Below the pieces are notes generated by a model. It did no database searches. It was not told where the DNA came from and worked only from the letters and a program-made list of their open reading frames with translations. Positions 8,963 to 16,602 of a stretch of DNA of 38,026 nucleotides are shown here, piece by piece (position 1 is the first letter of the stretch; each line of letters opens with the position of its first letter). This DNA comes from Ga0074130 sp035565355 (GTDB taxonomy: Bacteria; Pseudomonadota; Gammaproteobacteria; Burkholderiales; Rhodocyclaceae). The stretch is taken from positions 1 through 38,026 of the forward strand of contig DATMSM010000084.1 in the NCBI GenBank assembly GCA_035565355.1, written 5' to 3'. A program made the position numbers and the translations under genes.

Positions 8963-9345
8963 GCATGGTGGTTCCGAGGAAAAGCATTCTTCTGCTGGAA
9001 CCCGACGCCATGGTACGTCGTACTGTGGCGTTGACGGCACGCAGTACCGGGCTCGCCGAAATCCAGGAAGTCCCTAGCCTCAGGACAGCGCAGGGGATGC
9101 TGCGTCAGCTGGCCTTCGACGGCTTGCTGTTGTCGCTCGACGAAGACGATCGAGAACTGGAACTGATCGAACGCGTGCGCTCCGGTCAAACGCCGTCGCC
9201 CGCGGGTGCAAGCGTCGCGGTGTTGGTAGCCAGATGTGATCAGAGCCGGGCCGAGAAGCTCCGCATGGCCGGCGTAAACCAGGTCATCCTGCGCCCCTTC
9301 AAGGTCAAGACCCTGCTCACCACCATCCATGCCATGAGCATCTGA
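8959..9345 (+). CDS. Degenerate receiver (pseudo-REC) protein
   Basis: A 128-residue protein with the receiver-fold pattern but lost phosphorylation chemistry. The first strand keeps an acidic pair (Glu14 and Asp16 in ILLLEPDAMVR). The strand that should end in the phospho-acceptor reads FDGLLLSLDED, with Ser59 where Asp is expected. The conserved Thr/Ser strand reads VAVLVAR, and the conserved Lys-Pro becomes Arg112-Pro113 (LRPFK). It probably works by protein contact and not by phosphoryl transfer. A GGAGCGAGGGGGG ribosome site precedes the ATG, which overlaps the GAF gene stop. An in-frame ATG at 8965 is an alternative start. Confidence 0.7.
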   Translation: MSMVVPRKSILLLEPDAMVRRTVALTARSTGLAEIQEVPSLRTAQGMLRQLAFDGLLLSLDEDDRELELIERVRSGQTPSPAGASVAVLVARCDQSRAEKLRMAGVNQVILRPFKVKTLLTTIHAMSI

Positions 9346-9426
9346 TCTGTCCGCAGAAAACAGGCCGTCCTGACGGGCAGTTGCGCTGCGTGCAGCATGC
9401 TGAGGCATAGCCCCGACGGCCATCGC

Positions 9427-9936
9427 TTACTTCGCCTTGCACTCCGCGCTCAGCCAGCGCCCCTGCGTCTTGCTGCTGCTGTTGCCGACCCTGGGGTCCT
9501 TGCTGGCGAGATCCATGCTGCTGGAATAGAACTCCGGACTGTGCATGGTCATGCTGCCGGTGCCGCTCATGGGATGTTCGCCGGTGCAGACCATTTTCCA
9601 GCGCACCGTATTGCCGGAACGCTTGAAGTCGGTCTGTTCGCACTTCTGGCGCGCATCGTCGCGCGGCTTGGGTGGCTCGTCGCGCGCCACCTGCTCCTTG
9701 GTCAGGCAGGTCTGGATGGTCATGCCGCCTGCGGCCGGCATCTTGATGCCCATCTTTTCCATCTGCGCCTGCTGCTGCGGTGACAGCTTGGGCATCTGCT
9801 GGGCCATGCCCTCATGCATATTCTGCATGGTGATTTCCCACAGCCCCGGCCGCAGCCGCATATCGGCCGCCTGTACTGCCCCGCAGGCCAGCCCCGTTAC
9901 GCACACCAATGCAAGCATCGGTCGTTTCAGCTTCAT
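9427..9936 (-). CDS. DUF3617-type periplasmic protein
   Basis: A 169-residue exported protein. The start MKLKRPMLALVCVTGLACG is chosen because GGGAGGACG lies just before it and because it begins a clear signal peptide, cleaved near AVQA-ADM. The mature part begins with RLRPGLWEITMQ, the hallmark opening of DUF3617 proteins, and has the paired cysteines of that family (TCLTKEQ, KCEQTDF, VCTGEHP, ECKAK). A Met/Gln-rich stretch (QQMPKLSPQQQAQMEKMGIKMP) sits after the opening. No function is established for the family. It lies 70 bases downstream of the AsmA-like gene on the same strand and may be cotranscribed with it. Confidence 0.8.
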   Translation of the reverse strand: MKLKRPMLALVCVTGLACGAVQAADMRLRPGLWEITMQNMHEGMAQQMPKLSPQQQAQMEKMGIKMPAAGGMTIQTCLTKEQVARDEPPKPRDDARQKCEQTDFKRSGNTVRWKMVCTGEHPMSGTGSMTMHSPEFYSSSMDLASKDPRVGNSSSKTQGRWLSAECKAK

Positions 9937-10006
9937 CGTCGTCCTCCCGTCAAGCGCCTCGGCGAGCGCGCAAAAGTTGAGCTGCAGTAACAGCGTGAGC
10001 GGCACC

Positions 10007-11095
10007 TTACTTGCCGCCGAACAAGCCCTTCAGCGCGCTGCCCAAACCCGCCGCCGCCCCCGCAGCAGCGCTGCCGACCGACTTGCCCAGGCTGCCTATG
10101 CTTACCCCCAGCGTCTCGGCCAGGCCTGCGCTGAAGCGCGTCGCCAGGCTTTCGTTGAGGGAAAACCTGGGATCGTCGAGGTTGCCCTGCAGGGTGAATT
10201 GCATACGTATGTCGCGGCGCTCGTTCTTGAGCATATTCACCGCCGCCTGACGCGGCAGCCCCATGAAGCTGCCGCCATCATCCAGCACCAGATCGTGCAG
10301 CACCAGCGATCCGTGTGCGTTGAGGCGGCGCTGCTGCACCACCGACTTGAGATCGAGATCCAGCCGGCCGCGGCGCACCCCGGTATCGGCCGAGCGCAGC
10401 AGATACGGCTGCAGCGCAGTCAGATCCACATTGCGCATGGTGGTAAGCAGATCGGAATCGAGCGAGGCCAGCTCGACTTCGCCCTTGAGGCGATAGCTGC
10501 CGTCGCCCTGGACACCCTTGATGACACCGCTCAGCTCGAGTGGGCTGCGTCCCCGCATGGAAGGAAGATTGAGTTGAGCCAGGCTGGCCTCGACCTGTTC
10601 GAGACGAACGCGATATGGCGGCTTGCGCAGAGTCGCGTCGTAGAAATCCAGCGCAGCCTTGCTGAGGCGCACCTCGCCGATGGTCAGCTCAGGCGGCGCT
10701 GCCCCGTTCGTCTTCGGCTTGTCCAGCAGGCTGGGCAGCACACGCAGGCGCCCGCCAACATCGCGCAGGATGGCGAGGTTCACGCCTTCGGCATGGATGT
10801 AGCGAACGCCGATACGGCGCGACAGCAAGGCCAGCCAGTCGGGCGCAAGCACGATGCGTTGCGCATACAGAGCCTCGCGTGTCGGCCAGTCGGCCGGCGC
10901 GCGGATGCGCAGATCGCTGACCGTCACCGAGAACAGCCCCAGTGAAATGTCGCCGACCGAACTTTCCGCGCCCAGGGCTGCCTCGATCTCCGCCTTCAGC
11001 AGGCGGCTGGCGTAGTGCAGGCCGAGGGCACCTACGCAGGTCAGCAGCAGCAGGGACAGGCAGCTTGCCACTGCCCAACGCGGATAGCGTTTCAT
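10007..11095 (-). CDS. AsmA-like envelope protein
   Basis: A 362-residue protein with one N-terminal membrane helix (~8-28) and a periplasmic body of repeated beta segments typical of AsmA/DUF748 proteins: VGDISLGLFSVTVSDLRIRAP, AEGVNLAILRDVGGRLRV and LSGVIKGVQGDGSYRLKGEVELASL. AsmA-type proteins span the periplasm and are linked to outer-membrane lipid transport and assembly; the role of this short member is unknown. The tail (~325-362) is rich in Gly, Ala and Ser. A CCGGAGC ribosome site precedes the ATG. It heads a two-gene minus-strand unit with the DUF3617 gene. Confidence 0.72.
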   Translation of the reverse strand: MKRYPRWAVASCLSLLLLTCVGALGLHYASRLLKAEIEAALGAESSVGDISLGLFSVTVSDLRIRAPADWPTREALYAQRIVLAPDWLALLSRRIGVRYIHAEGVNLAILRDVGGRLRVLPSLLDKPKTNGAAPPELTIGEVRLSKAALDFYDATLRKPPYRVRLEQVEASLAQLNLPSMRGRSPLELSGVIKGVQGDGSYRLKGEVELASLDSDLLTTMRNVDLTALQPYLLRSADTGVRRGRLDLDLKSVVQQRRLNAHGSLVLHDLVLDDGGSFMGLPRQAAVNMLKNERRDIRMQFTLQGNLDDPRFSLNESLATRFSAGLAETLGVSIGSLGKSVGSAAAGAAAGLGSALKGLFGGK

Positions 11096-11230
11096 GTCAG
11101 CTCCGGAATGTTCGGACTGTGGAATTCCACGGGTTCAAAGACGGCGTCATATCGTAGCCCATCCCCGGATCGTCCTACACGGATCGTGTGGCCGCAAGCC
11201 CCGCCGCCTGATGACCTGATGGCAATCGGG

Positions 11231-11236
11231 TAGAAT
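11231..11236 (+). promoter_or_regulatory. Possible -10 element (TAGAAT)
   Basis: TAGAAT lies 65 bases before the small unknown gene at 11301, in a 205-base gap between divergent genes. The -35 region at the expected distance (CTGATG) is poor. Nothing else stands out in the gap 11096-11300. Confidence 0.3.
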
Positions 11237-11300
11237 CAACCCTGCGTCCATCGTATCGTTCGACAGGCGTTCCCCCACCATTCCGACCAAGGTACGCCTC

Positions 11301-11549
11301 ATGGAAATCAGCTCCATCCGTTGTCTCGTGGCCCGCCACGGGGAAATGCTCGGCATGTACACCCTCGACCTCGCCTTTATCGACGGCGCACCGCACGTCG
11401 TGTTCGCCTGGGAAGAAAGTGATGGCGACGAGCCCGTTCCGGCTTACGCCGCGGCTATCGACACGCGCTTTCTCGAACGCCTGCCGCCCGGTGGCGAAGT
11501 CAGCTACCAGTACCGCATGTCCGTAGAAGACCCACGTCCCCTCGAATAA
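11301..11549 (+). CDS. Small conserved-looking protein of unknown function
   Basis: An 82-residue soluble, acidic protein with no signal peptide or membrane helix and no family that I recognise. It reads as alternating beta strands (ISSIRCLVARH, MYTLDLAFIDG, APHVVFAWEE, EVSYQYRMSVED), with one helix-like AAAIDTRFLERL, suggesting a compact alpha/beta fold. It is followed after 12 bases by the PIG-L deacetylase gene on the same strand, so the two may share a message. A ribosome site is not obvious; the ATG is the first in the frame and is preceded by a plausible -10. Confidence 0.6.
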   Translation: MEISSIRCLVARHGEMLGMYTLDLAFIDGAPHVVFAWEESDGDEPVPAYAAAIDTRFLERLPPGGEVSYQYRMSVEDPRPLE

Positions 11550-11561
11550 ATCGCCGGACAT

Positions 11562-12278
11562 ATGTCACCGCGCGATTTGAGCGCAACGGATTGGCCACGA
11601 GGACAACGCATCGCCGTCCTCGCGCCGCACCCGGATGACTTCGATGCCATCGCGGTCACCTTGCGCTACTTCCACGCGCGCGGCGATGAAATCCACCTGG
11701 CCGTTCTCACCGCCGGTGCCAGCGGTGTCGAGAGCACCTACCCCGGCGCAGCCGACGATGCGGCCAAGGGCATACTGCGCGAAGCCGAACAGCGCGCCAG
11801 CTGTGCCGCCTTCGGCCTGCCGGCTGAGCGCGTCACTTTCCTGCGGCTGGCGGCAAGTGAACTGATCTACAACGCGGCCAGTATCGCCGCAGTCCGCGAC
11901 TGGCTGCTGCCCTTGCACGCCGGGCTGGTCTTCATGCCCCACGGCAACGACAGTAATGCGACGCACAGAAATACCTATGCCCTGTTCAGCGCCGTGGCCC
12001 AACAGGCAGGACTGACGCTGTCAGCGCTGCTCAATCAGGACGCCAAGACCGTGGCCATGCGCCACGATCTATACCTGCCTTTCGACGCGCAAACTGCGGA
12101 CTGGAAAGCCGGCCTGCTGCGCCTGCATGCCACCCAGCATCAGCGCAACCTCAACACGCGCGGTCAAGGCTTCGACGAGCGCGTGCTCGCCGTCAATCGC
12201 GGCACCGCCGCGACGCTTGGACTGCAGGCCGAGTTTGCCGAGGCTTTCGAACTGGAACATTGGCCGCCTGAAAAGTAG
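11562..12278 (+). CDS. PIG-L/LmbE-family deacetylase
   Basis: A 238-residue zinc-dependent N-deacetylase of the PIG-L family, which acts on N-acetylated sugars and similar amides. The zinc motif is PHPDDFD (His23, Asp25, Asp26) in the first strand-loop. The second metal site is HGNDSNATHRNTY, with His127, Asp130 and His135 in the place of the usual H-x-D-x2-H. The third residue of the usual AHPDDE motif set is Phe27 rather than Glu/Ala, so the pocket may differ. The substrate cannot be told; no glycan-synthesis genes are nearby. It lies 12 bases after the small unknown gene and ends at a strong terminator. Confidence 0.85.
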   Translation: MSPRDLSATDWPRGQRIAVLAPHPDDFDAIAVTLRYFHARGDEIHLAVLTAGASGVESTYPGAADDAAKGILREAEQRASCAAFGLPAERVTFLRLAASELIYNAASIAAVRDWLLPLHAGLVFMPHGNDSNATHRNTYALFSAVAQQAGLTLSALLNQDAKTVAMRHDLYLPFDAQTADWKAGLLRLHATQHQRNLNTRGQGFDERVLAVNRGTAATLGLQAEFAEAFELEHWPPEK

Positions 12279-12282
12279 CAAA

Positions 12283-12312
12283 AAAAACGGGAAGCCGAGG
12301 CTTCCCGTTTTT
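12283..12312. terminator. Bidirectional rho-independent terminator
   Basis: A 14-base-pair perfect stem, AAAAACGGGAAGCC paired with GGCTTCCCGTTTTT, has only GA between the arms. It lies between convergent genes (PIG-L stop at 12278, CX6C protein stop at 12315) and has a T run on each strand, so it should end both messages. Confidence 0.9.
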
Positions 12313-12314
12313 GC

Positions 12315-12875
12315 TTACTGCGCCGCTTGCGGCAGGGGCGGCGGTACCGGCTTATCGTCGGTGCGCATCGGACGATGCTTGTGCTTCATCTCCTCGCACT
12401 TCTGCGGGTCCGCCTTGCACTTCTCCTCGAACTTCTTGCGCATCTCCTCACGCTTCTGCTTGCAAGCCTCCGGATCCTTTTCGCACTCAGCCTTCACGGC
12501 CTTGCGATGTTCGTCCATCTTGGCGCGATGTTCCTCACGCTGCTTCTTGCAGGCTTGCGGATCCTGCTCGCACTTGGCCTGCATTTCCTTGTGGCGCTGC
12601 TCCATCTTGGCGCGACGCTCTTCGCGCTGCTTTTTGCAAGCTTCGGGATCCTTCTCGCAGGCGGCCTTGCGTTCCTCTATGCGCTTCTTCATTGCCTCGC
12701 ACTTCTGCGGATCTGCCTTGCAGCGCTCGGCCATCTTCTGTCGCACCTCCGGCCCCGGGCCGGCCTGTGTCGCGGCATCGGTCTGGGCCATGACGCCGCC
12801 GGCACCGAACAGCAGTCCAGCCAGCAAGCCGGCCACTGCAACACTGCGACGCAAACCCTGAGTCTGAATATTCAT
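12315..12875 (-). CDS. Exported helical protein with five CX6C motifs
   Basis: A 186-residue exported protein of unknown function. The start MNIQTQGLRR is set by AAGGAGAG before the ATG and by a signal peptide with likely cleavage at VMA-Q (after Ala30). The mature protein is highly charged and helical. It has ten cysteines, all in five CX6C motifs of the form C-x2-D-P-x2-C, at 52/59, 73/80, 102/109, 131/138 and 153/160. The motif starts are 21, 29, 29 and 22 residues apart, near multiples of a heptad. Linkers are rich in Lys, Glu, Arg, Met and His. The C-terminus is Pro-rich. Metal binding, disulfide-linked helical hairpins or a CpxP/Spy-like stress role are all possible; none is shown. A CpxR-like box lies upstream. 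Confidence 0.8.
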   Translation of the reverse strand: MNIQTQGLRRSVAVAGLLAGLLFGAGGVMAQTDAATQAGPGPEVRQKMAERCKADPQKCEAMKKRIEERKAACEKDPEACKKQREERRAKMEQRHKEMQAKCEQDPQACKKQREEHRAKMDEHRKAVKAECEKDPEACKQKREEMRKKFEEKCKADPQKCEEMKHKHRPMRTDDKPVPPPLPQAAQ

Positions 12876-12956
12876 GCTTCTCTCCTTCTGGTTGATGACG
12901 ATGCGAAGCGTAGCCACGCCAAGCAGAGAAATCTGTTACGGAAAAGACCGGCAAAT

Positions 12957-12971
12957 GTAATTGCAAGTAAG
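12957..12971. promoter_or_regulatory. CpxR-like box upstream of the CX6C protein gene
   Basis: GTAAT-TGCAA-GTAAG matches the CpxR consensus GTAAA-N5-GTAAA at 8 of 10 positions. It lies about 82 bases before the start of the minus-strand CX6C protein gene, and 137 bases before chrA. The perfect copy upstream of the CpxR-like gene in this window makes it more credible. Confidence 0.5.
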
Positions 12972-13071
12972 AAGGCCATGAGCACAGGGCGCGGCGGATT
13001 CGCCTTGACCTATCTTTACACACGGGCCGCCCCCACTGCCTGAGCCCGGGCTTTCACGGCGAACTCCCTGC

Positions 13072-13077
13072 TATGAT
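13072..13077 (+). promoter_or_regulatory. Possible -10 element of chrA (TATGAT)
   Basis: TATGAT lies 31 bases before the chrA ATG. The -35 region is unclear (GGCTTT/CTTTCA at short spacing), so this is tentative. Confidence 0.35.
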
Positions 13078-13107
13078 CCGGCCACCCGAATTCCTCCTCC
13101 GCACCCA

Positions 13108-14457
13108 ATGGCTTCCCCCGCCGAGGCGGCACCACCGCCCGCCGCCGTCTCCTTTCGTGAAGCCCTGGGCTTCTGGTTCAAGCTGGGCTTCGTCAGCTTC
13201 GGCGGGCCGGCCGGCCAAATCGCCATCATGCATGCTGAGCTGGTCGAAAGGCGCCACTGGATTTCGGAAAAGCGTTTTCTGCACGCGCTCAATTACTGCA
13301 TGGTGCTGCCCGGGCCGGAAGCGCAGCAGCTCGCCACCTACATAGGCTGGCTGCTGCACCGCACCTGGGGCGGGGTGATCGCCGGCGCGCTCTTCGTCCT
13401 GCCTTCACTCTTCATCCTGATCGCCCTGTCCTGTATCTACATCAGCTTTGGCGATCAACCACTGGTGGCGGGCCTGCTCTACGGCATCAAGCCCGCCGTC
13501 ACCGCCATCGTCGTGCAGGCCACGCATCGCATCGGCTCGCGCGCACTCAGGAACGGCACCCTGTGGGCCATCGCAGCGGCGGCTTTCATCGCCATCTTCG
13601 CGCTCGATGTTCCATTCCCCGCCATCGTCGCCGCCGCCGCGCTGACCGGCTATATCGGCGGCCGCGTGGCACCGGCTAAGTTCACAAGCGGCGGACACGG
13701 CAACGGCAACAAAAGCTACGGCGCCGCGCTGATCGACGACGACACGCCCACCCCGGAGCACGCGCGCTTCGCCTATGCACGCCTGTTCAAGGTGCTGGCG
13801 AGCGGCATGCTGCTGTGGCTCATCCCCATGCTGCTGCTGACATTGACGCTGGGCTGGTCGCACACGCTGACCCAGATGGGCTGGTTCTTCACCAAGGCGG
13901 CGTTACTGACCTTCGGTGGCGCCTATGCGGTGCTGCCCTATGTCTACCAGGGCGCCGTCGATCACTACGGCTGGCTGACGCCGACGCAGATGATAGACGG
14001 CCTGGCGCTGGGAGAAACCACACCCGGGCCACTGATCATGGTGGTGGCGTTCGTCGGCTTCATCGGCGGCTATGTGAAACAGGTCTGCGGCCCTGACTCT
14101 CTGCTGCTGGGCGGCGCCCTCGCAGCCACTTTGGTCACATGGTTCACCTTCCTGCCCTCTTTCATCTTCATTCTGGCCGGGGGCCCGCTGGTGGAAGCGA
14201 CTCATGACGACCTCAAATTCACCGCCCCGCTGACCGCCATCACCGCCGCCGTGGTCGGCGTCATCCTCAATCTGGCTGTCTTCTTCGGCTACCATGTGCT
14301 CTGGCCGCAGGGCGCCAGCGGCCGTTTCGAATGGCCGGCAGCCGTGATCGCAGCGGTGGCACTGGTCGCGCTGCTGCGCTACCGCATCGGCGTGATTCCC
14401 GTCATCACTGGCTGTGCCCTATTGGGGCTAGGCCTGCAGCTGGCCGGATTGCTGTAA
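13108..14457 (+). CDS. chrA: Chromate transporter, two-domain CHR family
   Basis: A 449-residue inner-membrane protein with two homologous CHR halves. The first half opens with FWFKLGFVSFGGPAGQIAIMH and ELVERRHWISEKRFLHALNYC, which are hallmarks of ChrA. The second opens with FTKAALLTFGGAYAVLPYV and a GLALGETTPGPLIMVVAF segment. About ten to twelve membrane helices are evident. ChrA proteins export chromate by proton-linked transport, though many members have an unproven substrate. A short Ala/Pro-rich N-terminus precedes the first half. No ribosome site is clear before the ATG. There is no chrB regulator next to it. The end of the gene overlaps the CpxR-type box that serves the next operon. 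Confidence 0.9.
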   Translation: MASPAEAAPPPAAVSFREALGFWFKLGFVSFGGPAGQIAIMHAELVERRHWISEKRFLHALNYCMVLPGPEAQQLATYIGWLLHRTWGGVIAGALFVLPSLFILIALSCIYISFGDQPLVAGLLYGIKPAVTAIVVQATHRIGSRALRNGTLWAIAAAAFIAIFALDVPFPAIVAAAALTGYIGGRVAPAKFTSGGHGNGNKSYGAALIDDDTPTPEHARFAYARLFKVLASGMLLWLIPMLLLTLTLGWSHTLTQMGWFFTKAALLTFGGAYAVLPYVYQGAVDHYGWLTPTQMIDGLALGETTPGPLIMVVAFVGFIGGYVKQVCGPDSLLLGGALAATLVTWFTFLPSFIFILAGGPLVEATHDDLKFTAPLTAITAAVVGVILNLAVFFGYHVLWPQGASGRFEWPAAVIAAVALVALLRYRIGVIPVITGCALLGLGLQLAGLL

Positions 14458-14468
14458 ATATCTGTAAA
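14454..14468 (+). promoter_or_regulatory. Perfect CpxR-type box upstream of cpxRA-mdtABC
   Basis: GTAAA-TATCT-GTAAA is an exact match to the CpxR consensus GTAAA-N5-GTAAA. It overlaps the chrA stop codon and lies 71 bases before the ATG of the CpxR-like regulator. A possible -10, TACCAT at 14498-14503, would place the box centre near -49, a position suited to an activator, and the -35 region is poor, as expected for an activated promoter. Autoregulation of the operon by its own first gene product is the natural reading. Confidence 0.7.
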
Positions 14469-14539
14469 GAGCTTCGCCAGGCCGGCACGGGGCTGGCTAC
14501 CATTCGCCTGTCATTTTCCCGCCCGGCAGACCGCTAGCC

Positions 14540-15226
14540 ATGGCCAAACTCCTGATTGCCGACGACGACGTTGATCTCTGCGCCCTGCTCCAGAGCTATC
14601 TGGGGGCGGAGGGCTTCGAGGTGCATACCGTCAACGACGGCCAAATGGCGCTGCAACGCGCCACCAGCGAAGCTTTCGACCTCATCATTCTCGACGTGAT
14701 GATGCCGGGCAAGGACGGTTTCGAGGTGCTGGCCCAGTTGCGCAAGCGTCAGCTCACCCCGGTGCTCATGCTTACCGCCCGCGGTGAGGACAGCGACAGC
14801 ATCACCGGCCTGGAGCTCGGCGCCGACGACTACCTGGCCAAACCCTGCAATCCGCAAGTGCTTGTCGCTCGAATTCGCGCCGTGCTGCGGCGCGCCGAGG
14901 CAATCAGCGAAAGCGCGCCGGCGGCACTCTTCAGCGTCGGCGACCTCAGCGTGAACCGGCACAAGCGCCAGTTGCAGAAGGACGGCGTCGCGCTTGAACT
15001 TACCAGTACCGAGTTCAGCGTCATCGAGGTGCTGCTGCGTCAGGCCGGCGATGTCGTCGGCAAGGACCAGCTTTCGCGCGAGGCGCTCGGCCGCGAACTG
15101 GGGCGCTACGATCGCGCCCTCGACATGCACATCAGCAATTTGCGCCACAAGCTCGGCCCCCTGCCGGATGGCGGTGAACGCATCGTTACCGTGCGCGGCA
15201 GCGGCTACCAATACGTGATCGCCTGA
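14540..15226 (+). CDS. cpxR: CpxR-like OmpR-family response regulator
   Basis: A 228-residue DNA-binding response regulator. The receiver has the acidic triad (DDDVD near residues 7-11), phospho-acceptor Asp52 (LIILDVMMPGKDG), and Lys101 (LAKPCNP). The winged-helix domain (~130-226) reads LELTSTEFSVIEVLL, GRELGRYDRALDMHISNLRHKL and TVRGSGYQYVI, which is closer to CpxR than to PhoB or OmpR, notably the RALDMHISNLRHKL recognition helix. It is followed two bases later by its kinase gene and then by the RND pump genes. A perfect CpxR-type box lies 71 bases before its start, so it probably drives its own operon. In E. coli the comparable mdtABC pump genes are linked to baeSR and also respond to CpxR. 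Confidence 0.85.
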   Translation: MAKLLIADDDVDLCALLQSYLGAEGFEVHTVNDGQMALQRATSEAFDLIILDVMMPGKDGFEVLAQLRKRQLTPVLMLTARGEDSDSITGLELGADDYLAKPCNPQVLVARIRAVLRRAEAISESAPAALFSVGDLSVNRHKRQLQKDGVALELTSTEFSVIEVLLRQAGDVVGKDQLSREALGRELGRYDRALDMHISNLRHKLGPLPDGGERIVTVRGSGYQYVIA

Positions 15227-15228
15227 CC

Positions 15229-16602
15229 ATGTTGCGCCAGCGTCTGTTCTGGAAGCTGTTCCTGACCTTCTGGCTGGCGCTGCTGCTGTTCGCCGTCGGC
15301 GTGCTGTATGCCGCCTCGGCCTATCTCGACGCAACCCGCACCCGCTACGACAGCCCCGGTGGCCGCGAGCGCGGCGACCCCACTTTCAATGTCGCGCAGG
15401 CGGCTGCCAGCGAAGGCTATGCGGCGCTGCAGGCATGGGCGCGCCATATCGACGCCACCGAACTGGTGCCGGTGCTGGTAATGGACGCGAACGAGCATGA
15501 CATCCTTGAGCGCGAGCCCTCGGCACGAGCCCTCGGCCGGCTTGCCTTCATTCAGAAGAACTACAAGGACAATGCCGAGCGCGAACGCCGCCGCCGGCCG
15601 CCGGTGGTGCTGCCCGACGGGCGCGAATACTGGCTGATCCCGGATTTCCAGAGCGCCTCGCTGAGCCGGCTGATTTCGCGCCCCCACGTCGTCGCCGCGC
15701 AGTTGATACTCGCCACGCTGATTGGCGCCGCCGTCTGTCTGGCTCTGGCTGCCTACCTGACCGCGCCCTTGCGCCGCCTGCGCGAGGCCACCGTCGCCTA
15801 CGGCAGCGGCGACTTTTCGCATCGCGTCACACCAACGCTGGGAGGGCGCCGCGACGAGATCGTCGATCTGGCGCAATCACTGGACACCATGGCCGAGCGC
15901 ATCGATGCGCTGATCGCGGCACAACGCGGCCTGCTGCGCGACGTCTCGCATGAACTGCGTTCGCCGCTGGCGCGGGCACAGGTTGCGGTCGGCCTGGCCC
16001 GGCAGCGCGTCGGCGGCGTGGCCGATGCCGAGTTGAAGCGCATCGATACCGAGATGGAGCGCCTCAACGAGCTGATCGGCCGCATTATCGATTTCTCCCG
16101 CCTCGATGCCGGTCTCAGCCCGATTCGCCACGACGCGCTGCGCCTGGAACAACTCGTCGCCGACGTGGCCGAGGATGCACGCATCGAGGCCGACGCCAAG
16201 CAGTGCCGCATCAGCGCCACCCTGCCCGCACAGGCGCCCTATAGCGGCGATGTCGCCCTGCTCGCCAGCGCCATCGAAAACGTGGTGCGTAATGCGCTGC
16301 GCCACAGCCCGGTGGGCGGCGAGATCCGCATTGAGCTGACGCGCGAAGCTGGCGGCTGGTGTCTTGGCGTTGCCGATCAGGGCCCTGGCATACCCGAGGC
16401 GCTGCTGACGCGCGTCTTCGAGCCTTTCTTCCGTGTTGACGATCACCGCAATCCCCAGGGCGGCATCGGCCTCGGTCTTGCCATTGCGCGCCAGGCCATC
16501 GTGGCGCACGGCGGCCGTATAGAACTGAACAACCGTACTGAGGGCGGGCTGCAAGTCAGCATCCACCTGCCTGAACTGTCTCACCCAGAGAAAACCTCAT
16601 GA
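15229..16602 (+). CDS. cpxA: CpxA-like sensor histidine kinase
   Basis: A 457-residue inner-membrane kinase. Helices at ~8-28 and ~150-172 flank a periplasmic sensor of about 120 residues, rich in Arg/Glu near its end. A HAMP domain follows (~173-230: APLRRLREATVAYGSGDFSHRV). The HisKA motif LLRDVSHELRSPLARAQ has phospho-accepting His241. The ATPase domain shows ENVVRNALRHSP, ADQGPGIPE and GIGLGLAIARQAI. The periplasmic part is not clearly similar to E. coli CpxA, so the signal may differ. It starts two bases after the regulator stop, and its own stop overlaps the ATG of the adaptor gene, so sensor and pump are made from one message. Confidence 0.88.
   Translation: MLRQRLFWKLFLTFWLALLLFAVGVLYAASAYLDATRTRYDSPGGRERGDPTFNVAQAAASEGYAALQAWARHIDATELVPVLVMDANEHDILEREPSARALGRLAFIQKNYKDNAERERRRRPPVVLPDGREYWLIPDFQSASLSRLISRPHVVAAQLILATLIGAAVCLALAAYLTAPLRRLREATVAYGSGDFSHRVTPTLGGRRDEIVDLAQSLDTMAERIDALIAAQRGLLRDVSHELRSPLARAQVAVGLARQRVGGVADAELKRIDTEMERLNELIGRIIDFSRLDAGLSPIRHDALRLEQLVADVAEDARIEADAKQCRISATLPAQAPYSGDVALLASAIENVVRNALRHSPVGGEIRIELTREAGGWCLGVADQGPGIPEALLTRVFEPFFRVDDHRNPQGGIGLGLAIARQAIVAHGGRIELNNRTEGGLQVSIHLPELSHPEKTS

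Noticed and set aside
9346..9426. Terminator between the convergent pseudo-receiver and DUF3617 genes
   Set aside because: Only short 4-5 base stems and no T run were seen.
9545..10945. 466-residue plus-strand open frame across the DUF3617 and AsmA-like genes
   Set aside because: It spans two real minus-strand genes and their gap, and its translation shows no family signature.
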